From: Epiperipatus broadwayi | Lineage: Eukaryota > Onychophora > Udeonychophora > Euonychophora > Peripatidae | Assembly (NCBI GenBank): GCA_028023455.1 | Contig: JAQFVV010012477.1 | Span: forward strand, 1,549,501-1,613,500 | DNA length: 64,000 nucleotides | Direction of reading: 5' to 3' | Shown: positions 10,736 to 21,490 of the stretch, in pieces | Position numbering within the stretch: position 1 is the stretch's first letter | How the letters are laid out: each line of letters begins with the position of its first letter | The notes under the pieces: model-generated | What the model was told of the DNA's origin: nothing | The model's input: only the letters and a program-made list of their open reading frames with translations | The model's database searches: none | Position numbers and translations under genes: made by a program

Positions 10736-11727
10736 TATCTCTAGTGTTATTTGTGATTAGTAAATTTTCAGTTCATAAAGTTTTTGATATTTTTTTTTCT
10801 AAATAAAAATGAAATAGATACAACACATATTTATTCTAAAAACAATATTTAATTTAAATTTACAAAAATAAAACTAAATTATGTGAAAAGTTGTATTTTG
10901 CAATTTCTCAAAAGCCAAAACCTATTATGCAAAACTGGAAGTCTCGTAACATATCGAATAATGTTAGAACATTTGATCTTGATGAACTGATATAATTTTT
11001 CTAAATCTCACATTAATAAAAATATATTCTGTTTTGATATTGCTTTTAAATGAATGAAAAACCATAAAACAAATGTTATAATAAAACAAAATAATGCACA
11101 GTGAACTTGTTAATAGCATGTACACAATATAGTATCACAGCTAGCAAAAGAGTTAATATAATTTTGATTTGCATTATTGTTATTTACTATTCTATTGTAG
11201 TAAGTTATTTTTGTTTATTTTGCATTATAACATTTTATCAAATAATAAACTTTTTGTGTTTGTTATTATTGCAAGGATAAAAAGAGACTAGCATATATAT
11301 ATTAAACAAAAATTTGTACTTACAAGTATGGTAAATAATATTATATATATGAAAGATAATGTACAGTTAAATTATACAAATCTTTACATTGGATAAACTT
11401 GTAGTCTTAAATGAAGCATTGTCCATTGTTATCCAAGATACCATATTTACTATTTTATACTGGGATTATTGATTATTGATTATAGTAAGATGTAGTAACT
11501 ATCAAAATGAGTAACGATTAGTATTACTGATATCATTTACTGCAAAGCATCCTAGCCAATAAATATTTTAATAAGATACATGCGTCTCAGCTACCTGTAA
11601 ACATGGTATTAGTTATTTTGTAATTATAAATTTGAGAATCCCCTTTTATAGTTTTTATAATTGATTATGCTTTAAAAATGGCTAATGCTGAATTTATTAG
11701 ACATGTTTTTAACCCTTAAAATTAAAA
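10736..11727. other. AT-rich interval, nothing recognised
   Basis: No gene, RNA or clear repeat found. Confidence 0.35.
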
Positions 11728-11848
11728 AAAGACACTATACGTATTGCCACACACAACAAGCTAGAGTAATTGTGTGGCAATACGTATAGTGAGTGTTTAC
11801 CTGTTTGAATAACAGTTATAAGCAAGCATAGGAGATGGTGATCACGTG
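11728..11848 (+). mobile_element. Short hairpin element, copy 1
   Basis: A perfect 20-bp inverted repeat (11,733-11,752 and 11,772-11,791) with a 19-base loop is followed by AATAACAGTTATAAGCAAG and GGTGATCACGTGATG. The second copy, at 45,028-45,141, sits inside another repeat with a clean target duplication, which proves that this is a mobile unit. The same 3' phrase occurs in each monomer of the 466-bp array (for example near 16,870-16,915). Confidence 0.65.
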
Positions 11849-13260
11849 ATGTCTATATATATATGAGTTATAAAATTATCATTTATTGCATTCATAGCGT
11901 TAGATTACTTTACATGTTATTAGTGACATTTAATTTTCGTGTAGTTTTTTTTTAATCTGCAATGTTATTTAACAGATTATTCATAGACGGTTGGTTAAAA
12001 GTTAATTCATATTAATTTTGCTCCATGTAGCAAGGGTATAAATACAATATAAAAATCTGTAAGCAAAGTTTAATTTATGTCTCAAATGTAATAATTTTGA
12101 TGCCAAATGTACGTTACTAATTTAAAACAAATAATAATTAAACTTATTAATCTTATCACAAGTCAGACGTTTTTAAAATCAATGTGTTTTTTTATTATTT
12201 AAATGATAGAAACAAATGTTTGTCAATACTTGACAACGTAACAAAAAATATTGAATAAGTTGTTTTTTTATAAGGTTTAAATTATCTTTAAAATTAAAGA
12301 CAAAGCTATAAACAAGACAAAAGAAAACTTCTTAAAAACAACATAATTATTAAACAAATTCTATATTTTGTCATTTATTTTTTTATTTTTTATAATCTTA
12401 TATATATAAAGATGGAGAGAAAAACTATATTACAATTGTTTGGTAAATATTTCATTCAGCAACTGCAAACTTTAAAAACTTTTGTCCTTTAGTTTTTGAA
12501 AAATCATAGTAACAAAATCTATAATAAACAGAATTTCAAATTTGGATAGGAATTTTTTTAAACATATATACATAATACTTCTGGTACTGATTTACTACAT
12601 ATTCTGGAATTTTTTTCATACGTATTGGAGCCACTGAATGCTTTAAAAAGATTAACCAATAAATTAAACAATTAAGGAATTTTTGTGTGTGTTGTGTTAA
12701 TAAACAAAATATTAAAAACATAATGTGTGTATCGTGATAAAGGGAAAAAGTAATGGGTTTTAAATTATAGGCATTAAATAATACAACAATAAATATGAGA
12801 TTTATTTTATCACGCAGACGTTAGAATAAAGATAAATGGTTTTCTTCTTCATTTTTTCCATTAAATAATACAAGCAATAAATATGGATGTCTTTTTTGTC
12901 AGTCTCTTTCTTCAAATAATATGAATAACAAAAATATAAATATGGAGAATTGTAATCTTAATATTCTGTAAGCTGGTGAAGCAAAAATTTAAACTTTTGT
13001 TTAAAATCTTGATCTAATAACCTTTGATTATTCTATTTTTTCCACCTTCTCTGTTAAATTATAAGAATAATAAGTGCATGAGATTTTTTTTGTTTCATAT
13101 TTCAGTTGCTTGAATAGAGACAAATGTTTTATTTAATTTGTCGTAACAATTTTTTTTAAGTTTTAGCATACTTTTTAAAAGTTCAAAGGCTTTTATCAAG
13201 CTATAAATTAATTTTTTATTTTTATTAAAAGTAAATATAAATAATAGAGATATTTTTTTA
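11849..13260. other. AT-rich interval, nothing recognised
   Basis: No persuasive gene. Short open frames here are compositional. Weakly repeated phrases (AATAATACAAxCAATAAATATG three times between 12,770 and 12,940) suggest an old local duplication. Confidence 0.35.
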
Positions 13261-13510
13261 TATATTAAATGCTTTTATTGACAGTGGATTATTTTTTTTT
13301 CTTCCACCACAATTGGGGTTTTTAAATTTAACTAGAAATAAAAGCTAGGGAGATTTCAGAAATTAATTATGTCAATCCCTTGATATAAAAAATGACTTAA
13401 TTAATATCTGGATCCCCATTGTGCTTTTATTTCTAGTTAAATCTACAATTTTTAGTGAAGAAAAAACTATTTCTTTTCTATTTTTAGTGCACAGTCAATA
13501 AAATCATTAT
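13261..13510. mobile_element. Palindromic MITE, same family as 10.4 kb
   Basis: Arms 13,262-13,347 and about 13,424-13,508 are inverted: AACTAGAAATAAAAGC against GCTTTTATTTCTAGTT, and TTTTATTGAC against GTCAATAAAA. Central loop about 75 bases. No coding content. Confidence 0.65.
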
Positions 13511-13925
13511 ATATATATGTGTGTATAAAAAAATATCTCTATTATTTTAAAGTTTTTAATCTTCAGAATTTTGTAACATCTTCTCATTAAAAAAATCATC
13601 TATATATTAATTCAACTTTGCAAAATTATCTATAAAATATTCTAAAAACTTTCAAAAAATATTTATTATTAGAAAAAATTTTCATATTGATATTTTAAAT
13701 TTTCAAAAAATTATAATGCCAAAACGGAGAATGTTTTTTTTGACTTGATATTGTGTCTTTTATTTGATATGTAGATTTATTTCTCATTTCATGTATTTAA
13801 ACAAAATTAAATGTTAACACTTTGGTCCATCAGAAGTTAAAATATTAAAGACTATTTCATATGTTTACTCACTTATATATAAATATATTATAAAGTATAT
13901 AGTTTAATTTGTATCAAAAATATCT
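13511..13925. other. AT-rich interval, nothing recognised
   Basis: No gene or repeat recognised. Confidence 0.35.
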
Positions 13926-14125
13926 AGTGATATATATAAAAGACATTTTGCGGGTTCATCCATGTTAAAAAATTTAAATATTGATATACGGACGATTCGA
14001 CTTGATCACACAAGTCATCCACTGGATGACTTGCAATATTTAAATTTTTTAACATGGATAAATCTGCAAAATATGTCTTTTATATCTTCAACCCGTGAAA
14101 ATCTTCATATCAACATATATATATT
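13926..14125. mobile_element. Palindromic PLE terminal repeat
   Basis: Both arms come from the non-coding 3' end of the PLE family found at 58.7-61.6 kb. The left arm is antisense (GACATTTTGCGGGTTCATCC through ACAAGTCATCCACTGG). The right arm is sense (GGATGACTTG, a deletion, then TTTTTTAACATGGATAAATC to the CAACATATATATA end). The arms meet at CATCCACTGGATG with no loop. There is no coding sequence, so only the terminal segment was duplicated. Confidence 0.75.
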
Positions 14126-15070
14126 GTAACAATATGGGAAGACTTTTTCCACAAGTTGGGTGACAATTGTAACTGTATAGAAAATATGTGGGATACTCAC
14201 AGAGAATCTGAGTTACACTGTTTCACAATTGGGTAGCCATTTCTGATAGTATGGCACATTGGGGTTGAATTATGAGGAGATGGGAAAGCATTATCATCTG
14301 CAAATAAACAAAATGTAAAATTAAATACCAAAGGAATGAACATGAGAGATCATCCCCAAATTAACTATAAGTTTATCAGCATTACTCAAATGGAATAATC
14401 ATTCATTTGGCATGAATAATCAAGAATAAAAATAAATGAACAGTCAATCCTGCAACTGTATTCTGAAAGTGATCCGCTATAGACCAGGCTAATTATTTAG
14501 CCACTACCAATCATAGTGCAGAAATACAAACAATAATTATATGATGTACATATTTAAGTGCTATACTATCAAAATACAACAATAAGTCAAATAATACTAA
14601 GATACTAAAAACATCCTGATCATCATCAATGTACATTAATGGACTGGTCTAGTATAAACTAAATATCTAAAGAAATAATAAATAAAATGAAATGTAGTAC
14701 ATGGAATTTAAAGGATATCAATTTTGTGACAACTAGGATCATCATCATCTGTTTGTGCATAACACTAAACAAAAACTTCAACTCAATATAACTGTTAGGC
14801 CCAAACCTAGCTCAGGGAGCAACAGCTTTATAAACAATTGCTGTGTGCAAAAGATAAATAAATAAATAAAGCAATTTATTATGAATTACTTTAAATAATT
14901 CCTAGGTTTAACCCTACTAAAGGTAAATAGTTTTATTGGGATCATTTCCAAAAATCTTAGAATGCTAAACTAACAGGAAATAAAGTCACACATCATGCAA
15001 TTTATGAAACAGGAATTGGATAGAATAAAGAAATTAAGACAAAAAATATTTTTAAAAACCATTATTTAAT
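14126..15070. repeat. Unclassified repeat related to 47.4-48.2 kb
   Basis: Starts after a TA tract with TTGTAACAATATGG and includes a TTTTATTGGGAT phrase and an AAAATGAAATGTAGTAC phrase. All have counterparts in the same order at 47,425-48,160 (TTGCAATAGTATGG, TTTTATTGGGAT, AAAATGAAGTATGTTG). No open frame. Family not recognised. Confidence 0.45.
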
Positions 15071-15239
15071 AACCACTAAACATCACATGATCACTATCTC
15101 ATACTAGCACAATAATTGTTATTAAACAATTCAAAACAAAACAACACTCTCCTTATATTAGTGCCATCTTGTGCTAACAAGAGCAATCAATGGATGCCAG
15201 AAGGCTTGTGCATAAAATCCCTATCTAGTGCCTACTCAT

Positions 15240-15294
15240 CCAATATCCCCAGACTAGTTTCTGGCTTGTGGCCTTCATCAGTGAGGAGCCTTGG
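15240..15294 (-). ncRNA. Type I hammerhead-like ribozyme, array copy 1
   Basis: On the minus strand: outer stem I CCAA/TTGG, an internal loop GGC against TA, inner stem I TCCTCA/TGGGGA (six pairs, one wobble), an intact CTGATGA, stem II GGC/GCC with loop CACAA closed by an A.A mismatch, an intact GAA, minimal stem III ACTAGT, and C of a GTC triplet. Predicted cleavage lies between 15,252 and 15,251. The A.A mismatch where hammerheads usually have G-C is the one weakness. The same sequence recurs at 466-bp intervals. Confidence 0.7.
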
Positions 15295-15705
15295 ATCTGA
15301 GAGCACTGCACCTAGATCTTAGGATCTAATGCAACCCTCCAGCACCCACCTTTTAACTCTATTTAACTACAAAACTATGAGAATGAAATTGAAAACACTA
15401 TTAATATTTTCAATCCAAGCTCAATAGCTTAAATAGTCATATGGGTCTGAACTCAATTCAGTACCCATACATTTTGGTGTCTTTGGCTCTTTAACAACCA
15501 TAGCCACCGCTATCCTATTAGGCAGAATTGGTGTTAAACCACTAAACATCACATGATCACTATCTCATACTAGCACAATAATTGTTATTAAACAATTCAA
15601 AACAAAACAACACTCTCCTTATATTAGTGCCATCTTGTGCTAACAAGAGCAATCAATGGATGCCAGAAGGCTTGTGCATAAAATCCCTATCTAGTGCCTA
15701 CTCAT

Positions 15706-15760
15706 CCAATATCCCCAGACTAGTTTCTGGCTTGTGGCCTTCATCAGTGAGGAGCCTTGG
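15706..15760 (-). ncRNA. Type I hammerhead-like ribozyme, array copy 2
   Basis: Identical in the core to copy 1, one period further on. Confidence 0.7.
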
Positions 15761-16171
15761 ATCTGAGAGCACTGCACCTAGATCTTAGGATCTAATGCAA
15801 CCCTCCAGCACCCACCTTTTAACTCTATTTAACTACAAAACTATGAGAATGAAATTGAAAACACTATTAATATTTTCAATCCAAGCTCAATAGCTTATAT
15901 AGTCATATGGGTCTGAACTCAATTCAGTACCCATACATTTTGGTGTCTTTGGCTCTTTAACAACCATAGCCACCGCTATCCTATTAGGCAGGATTGGTGT
16001 TAAACCACTAAACATCACATGATCACTATCTCATACTAGCACAATAATTGTTATTAAACAATTCAAAACAAAACAACACTCTCCTTATATTAGTGCCATC
16101 TTGTGCTAACAAGAGCAATCAATGGATGCCAGAAGGCTTGTGCATAAAATCCCTATCTAGTGCCTACTCAT

Positions 16172-16226
16172 CCAATATCCCCAGACTAGTTTCTGGCTTG
16201 TGGCCTTCATCAGTGAGGAGCCTTGG
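16172..16226 (-). ncRNA. Type I hammerhead-like ribozyme, array copy 3
   Basis: Identical in the core to copy 1, two periods further on. Confidence 0.7.
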
Positions 16227-16637
16227 ATCTGAGAGCACTGCACCTAGATCTTAGGATCTAATGCAACCCTCCAGCACCCACCTTTTAACTCTATTTAACT
16301 ACAAAACTATGAGAATGAAATTGAAAACACTATTAATATTTTCAATCCAAGCTCAATAGCTTATATAGTCATATGGGTCTGAACTCAATTCAGTACCCAT
16401 ACATTTTGGTGTCTTTGGCTCTTTAACAACCATAGCCACCACTATCCTATTAGGCAGGATTGGTGTTAAACCACTAAACATCACATGATCACTATCTCAT
16501 ACTAGCACAATAATTGTTATTAAACAATTCAAAACAAAACAACACTCTCCTTATATTAGTGCCATCTTGTGCTAACAAGAGCAATCAATGGATGCCAGAA
16601 GGCTTGTGCATAAAATCCCTATCTAGTGCCTACTCAT

Positions 16638-16692
16638 CCAATATCCCCAGACTAGTTTCTGGCTTGTGGCCTTCATCAGTGAGGAGCCTTGG
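16638..16692 (-). ncRNA. Type I hammerhead-like ribozyme, array copy 4
   Basis: Identical in the core to copy 1. It is the last forward copy before the inversion point at about 16,806. Confidence 0.7.
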
Positions 16693-17166
16693 ATCTGAGA
16701 GCACTGCACCTAGATCTTAGGATCTAATGCAACCCTCCAGCACCCACCTTTTAACTCTATTTAACTACAAAACTATGAGAATGAAATTGAAAACACTATT
16801 AATATTGATTGCTCTTGTTAGCACAAGATGGCACTAATATAAGGAGAGTGTTGTTTTGTTTTGAATTGTTTAATAACAATTATTGTGCTAGTATGAGATA
16901 GTGATCATGTGATGTTTAGTGGTTTAACACCAATCCTGCCTAATAGGATAGCGGTGGCTATGGTTGTTAAAGAGCCAAAGACACCAAAATGTATGGGTAC
17001 TGAATTGAGTTCAGACCCATATGACTATTTAAGCTATTGAGCTTGGATTGAAAATATTAATAGTGTTTTCAATTTCATTCTCATAGTTTTGTAGTTAAAT
17101 AGAGTTAAAAGGTGGGTGCTGGAGGGTTGCATTAGATCCTAAGATCTAGGTGCAGTGCTCTCAGAT

Positions 17167-17222
17167 CCAAGGCTCCTCACTGATGAAGAGCTTCAAGCCA
17201 GAAACTAGTCTGGGGATATTGG
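17167..17222 (+). ncRNA. Type I hammerhead-like ribozyme, inverted copy 5, variant stem II
   Basis: Same stems I and III, CTGATGA and GAA, but stem II reads AGAGCTTCAAGCCA in place of AGGCCACAAGCCA. GCTT/AAGC can still pair, so the hairpin is retained with a different sequence. Confidence 0.6.
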
Positions 17223-17628
17223 ATGAGTAGGCACTAGATAGGGATTTTATGCACAAGCCTTCTGGCATCCATTGATAGCTCTTGTTAGCACAAGATGGCA
17301 CTATATAAGGAGAGTGTTGTTTTGTTTTGAATTGTTTAATAACAATTATTGTGCTAGTATGAGATAGTGATCATGTGATGTTTAGTGGTTTAAACAATCC
17401 TGCCTAATAGGATAGCGGTGGCTATGGTTGTTAAAGAGCCAAAGAACAAAATGTATGGGTACTGAATTGAGTTCAGACCCATATGACTATTTAAGCTATT
17501 GAGCTTGGATTGAAAATATTAATAGTGTTTTCAATTTCATTCTCATAGTTTTGTAGTTAAATAGAGTTAAAAGGTGGGTGCTGGAGGGTTGCATTAGATC
17601 CTAAGATCTAGGTGCAGTGCTCTCAGAT

Positions 17629-17683
17629 CCAAGGCTCCTCACTGATGAAGGCCACAAGCCAGAAACTAGTCTGGGGATATTGG
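17629..17683 (+). ncRNA. Type I hammerhead-like ribozyme, inverted copy 6
   Basis: Plus-strand copy with the same core as copies 1-4. Predicted cleavage follows GTC just before TGGGGA. Confidence 0.7.
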
Positions 17684-17808
17684 ATGAGTAGGCACTAGAT
17701 AGGGATTTTATGCACAAGCCTTCTGGCATCCATTGATTGCTCTTGTTAGCACAAGATGGCACTAATATAAGGAGAGTGTTGTTTTGTTTATTAACATTAT
17801 TTAATAAC

Positions 17809-18894
17809 TAATTGATTAGCAATAAACAAAACAATGACATGATAATATGCAGTTTTAAACATTCATTTCATCAGAAAATATATTTTCATAAAAATTATAT
17901 TAACAAATCAGTTGATTTCTATTCGTAAATTAACTTTTAATTTATTAAGTTATTTTTTTTAAATAAATAAAAGTTGGAAAAATGACATCTTTTAAACTAA
18001 AAATAATATTTGATTTAGCTTAACCAGTTTACAGTCTATCTCAAGTTAACTCGTACACAGCTTAACTCACTCTAATTTGGACAGTTTTTAAGTTATCGTA
18101 GCATATTTAGGCTCATTTTAAAGCTTAAAAAGTAATTATTTTACAAGTAAAAAATCAGTAATATAGGCATTCAAATCTACAACAAAGAGAGAAGGCTGAT
18201 GTTCCTAGATGTTGATTGGTTGGTTCTCATATAAGCGCTTGTCAATAACTTTTACCACTCCACCTTCTTTGTTTTGATTTTGAAAAGAAATAAATGATTT
18301 AGAGCATTTTTTAAAAGTATTTTTTATATATTATAATGTATTTGTATAAAATATGCTAAAATTATAATTATTTTACAAAAATAGTAAGATTTTAGTAAAC
18401 AATAGTAAGATTTTACTAAAAAATTCTTTACTTTGATGCTAACATAAATTGAGAAAGAAATCAATGATATCTGCAACACTTTGTAATTCATTACAAACTT
18501 CTGTTTATGTTTTCCGCTATCAAATATTATAATTATAAATAGAAATTTAATTTTGAAAAAATGTTTATTTACTTTTATCATCTGGCAAATTATTAATATA
18601 CTTTTTACAAACAAAACTAAAATGAATATAATATTAAAAGATCAATATATTTTTACTGCTGATTCTATAATTGACCAATCAAAAGTTTAAAGTTTTAACT
18701 CACTCGGCCAAACAGAATTCATGCAGGATAATGGTTAATTATCATTTTGTTAAATTTTTAGGAGAGAAAAATAATGTTTCACACACAAAAAGTTTTTAAG
18801 TTAAAAAAAAATAAGTTACACAATTTGAAGACATTAACTTAATGAAAATATTTAAAATTATCAATTCTTACAAAAAATATTACTTATATATATA
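17809..18894. other. AT-rich interval, nothing recognised
   Basis: No gene found. A 96-codon minus frame (18,324-18,614) consists of hydrophobic residues typical of AT-rich chance frames and has no family resemblance. Confidence 0.35.
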
Positions 18895-19050
18895 TATGAA
18901 AAACAAAAACAAGTTATAAATAACATAACTTGCTATTGCTTGCATTTATGATCAATAGATGGAGCTTTAGCAAAACCTCTGAACAAGCGTATTTTTGTTT
19001 ACATAAACATCAAAAGAGTCAGAATTCACTATCTCTTTCATTGACTCCAT

Positions 19051-19095
19051 CTTCAGATCAGCTGATTTCAAGCTAATTTGCTATCATCAGTGAAG
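19051..19095 (-). ncRNA. Hammerhead-like motif, 412-bp repeat copy 1
   Basis: Minus strand: stem I CTTCA/TGAAG, intact CTGATGA, stem II AGC/GCT with a U.U mismatch at its base, intact GAA, a palindromic stem III ATCAGCTGAT, and C of an ATC triplet. The core matches the other two copies. Confidence 0.6.
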
Positions 19096-19462
19096 GATAG
19101 GGCTAGAAACTAGATCTAAACACTAACTCCAAGCATTTATGCAACAAGTTCCTATCAGTTTGCAAGCATGAATTTTTCAGACACGTAATGTCTTCAAACC
19201 CAGCCAACAAGCTAGATAGCTACATGGGTCTGATGTCAGTTCAGTTTCACCACATAGTCAAAGCCTCTGCAATATATATCATTGCAAAAACCTTTAAAGG
19301 TACATTTATGAAAAACAAAAACAAGTTATAAATCACGTAACTTGCTATCACTTGCATTTATGATCAATAGATGGAATTTTACCAAAACCTCCGAACAAGC
19401 GTATTTTTGTTCACATAAGCATCAAAACAGTCAGAATTCACTATCTCTTTCATTGGCTCCAC

Positions 19463-19507
19463 CTTCAGATCAGCTGATTTCAAGCTAATTTGCTATCATC
19501 AGTGAAG
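19463..19507 (-). ncRNA. Hammerhead-like motif, 412-bp repeat copy 2
   Basis: Same core and stems as copy 1, one 412-bp period further. Confidence 0.6.
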
Positions 19508-19863
19508 GATATGGCTAGAAACTAGATCTAAACACTAACTCCAAGTGTTTATGCAACAAGTTCATATCAGTTTGCAAGCGTGAATTTTTTCAGACATGTA
19601 ATGTCTTCAAACCCAGCCTAACAAGCCAGATACTTGTTTTTGTTTTTCATAAATGTACCTTTAAAGGTTTTTGCAATGATATATATTGCAGAGGCTTTGA
19701 CTATGTGGTGAAACTGAACTGATGTCAGACCCATGTAGCTATCTGGCTTGTTAGGCTGGGTTTGAAGACATTACGTGTCTGAAAAATTCATGCTTGCAAA
19801 CTGATAGGAACTTGTTGCATAAACGCTTGGAGTTAGTGTTTAGATCTAGTTTCTAGCCCTATC

Positions 19864-19908
19864 CTTCACTGATGATAGCAAATTAGCTTGAAATCAGCTG
19901 ATCTGAAG
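19864..19908 (+). ncRNA. Hammerhead-like motif, 412-bp repeat inverted copy
   Basis: CTTCA (19,864-19,868) and TGAAG (19,904-19,908) pair as stem I around CTGATGA, an AGC/GCT stem II, GAA and ATCAGCTGAT. Predicted cleavage follows C at 19,903. Confidence 0.6.
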
Positions 19909-20010
19909 ATGGAGCCAATGAAAGAGATAGTGAATTCGGACTCTTTTGATGTTTATGTAAACAAAAATACGCTTGTTCAGAGGTTTTGCTAAAGCTCCAT
20001 CTATTGATCA

Positions 20011-21490
20011 TATATATATTATTAATAAAAATATGATGTGCACATACAAAAGATTACCTTCAACCATTGTTTTTTTTCTGTGGAGTCTTTCTTCCCAATT
20101 GTAATATCCAAGTTTTCTACTTGAGTTTTCTTTTTCAAGGCTTCTACACATGGTCATGATTTTTTTTTCTGGTGTACTGTATTTCATTTCCAGGTTAACA
20201 ACAACAAAATATCCCCATTTTCTTTAAATAAATTTTCCAGGTGTGATTAACACAGACAGAGACTCATGTTCTTGGTTGAGGACAGGTTGCAGATTACTTT
20301 AAGTGAGTAACTTCTCTAATTTTTATTCCAATGAAGGCAGGTTACACAAAGAAAATTAATGTCTAGCTTTTTCTGAATTTAGAATGGTTGTTATTGCACA
20401 AACCATTTTGATAAATAAAATCATAGTATTCTAGAAGTTTATTTAAAACTTCTGTTATTCCATGCAATAATTAGATAAAGACTTCTGCTTCTTTTTTCTT
20501 TATCAGCTAAATGGAGACTCAACTGCTCTCTCTTTAACAGCTAAGTTAAGAATAATTTTTCTCCTAATGTATTTTTTAGTAGCTGTATTAAGATTTGACT
20601 GCCCTCTCTTCAACAGATAAGTTAGGAATCTACTTCTTATCAAACAGCTCACTTATTCACCCATATTTTTTTCCTTTAACAATATTATCTCATGCCAATC
20701 AAAATCTGTCTCCAACATTATCATTTTTATAATAGCCAATGAGATATTTTTATAAATATAATTATTCAGCAATTTTCCTTCCTAATTATAGACATTAAAA
20801 AACACATCAAGAACAAATTAACATCATAAAATTCTTGTCCTTATTTTCTAATGAAAACTATTTTGTCCAAAAGGAAAAGGAAAAAAAAATCAGTTAACAG
20901 CACTGATTTTTTTTGTATATTAAAAGAGATACAGAGAAAAGAAAGAAAAAAACTCTAATTAAAAATAAAATTTACAAAATGTGTTATCATCTTAATTTTT
21001 TTTCCTTTTTAAAAATCTTATTAAAAATAAAACTTTATCTGTCTTTTAAGATTACAATTGATATCTATTAAATAATTTACAAAAAAGAAAAAAAATTATT
21101 CTCTCAATACATTTCCATAGTTTCAATTAAAACTATTAATAAATTATAATTACTGAAGAGAGATTTAAAAAAAACTTGATTACATCATTTTACAATTGTC
21201 TTCCCCTTCTACAATTATTTATAACTCTTATTAAAATATTTTCATATTAAGATCATATTATTCTTAACAAGTTTCATGTTTGAGAATTGTCATACTATTA
21301 TTTTGGAACTTAAAATATTTAGTTAATTGAAGACCCATTATTATTATTAAAAATATGCATGAGAAAATTAAATATTACATTCCTAATTAATTAAGGAATT
21401 CTATACATAAACCAGAGGAACATGTTGCCAACTATCTAATTATTTTTAGTACAGCTATGTAGCCAATGGTTACAATATATATATATATAT
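20011..21490. other. AT-rich interval, nothing recognised
   Basis: No gene identified. Several short inverted phrases and homopolymer runs occur, but no family was recognised. Confidence 0.35.

Larger units (their letters stand above)
15071..17794. repeat. 466-bp repeat array: four forward and two inverted copies
   Basis: Forward monomers start at 15,071, 15,537, 16,003 and 16,469 with an exact 466-bp period. The fourth is cut at about 16,806, where the sequence flips into inverted monomers (16,807 to about 17,270, then to about 17,735, then a 55-base partial). Copies differ by only a handful of bases, so expansion was recent. Each monomer contains one hammerhead-like module and one hairpin (for example 15,440-15,469, TATGGGT/ACCCATA enclosing CTGAA/TTCAG). 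The exact 14-mer cattatttaataac stands at both edges (15,060-15,073 and 17,795-17,808), which suggests the whole inverted array entered as one insertion. The repeated 68-codon frame has no coding signature. Confidence 0.85.
18896..20010. repeat. 412-bp repeat: two tandem copies and one inverted copy
   Basis: Forward copies begin at 18,896 and 19,308 (period 412, phrase ATGAAAAACAAAAACAAG). The second is cut at about 19,634 and followed by an inverted copy to about 20,008. Each copy carries a hammerhead-like module. A GTGTCTGAAAAATTCATGC box and a TGATGTCAGACCCATG segment correspond in order to boxes of the 466-bp and 26-kb repeats, so these families share ancestry. Flanked by TA tracts. No open frame. 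Confidence 0.8.

Noticed and set aside
15116-16720. A 68-codon open frame repeated four times at 466-bp spacing
   Set aside because: It is repeated only because the DNA is repeated. It overlaps the predicted ribozyme on the other strand, is lost in decayed relatives, and has no protein family signature.
15071-17794. CRISPR-like array of evenly spaced repeats
   Set aside because: Units are 466 bp and identical throughout, with no short repeat-spacer pattern. The context is a eukaryotic genome.
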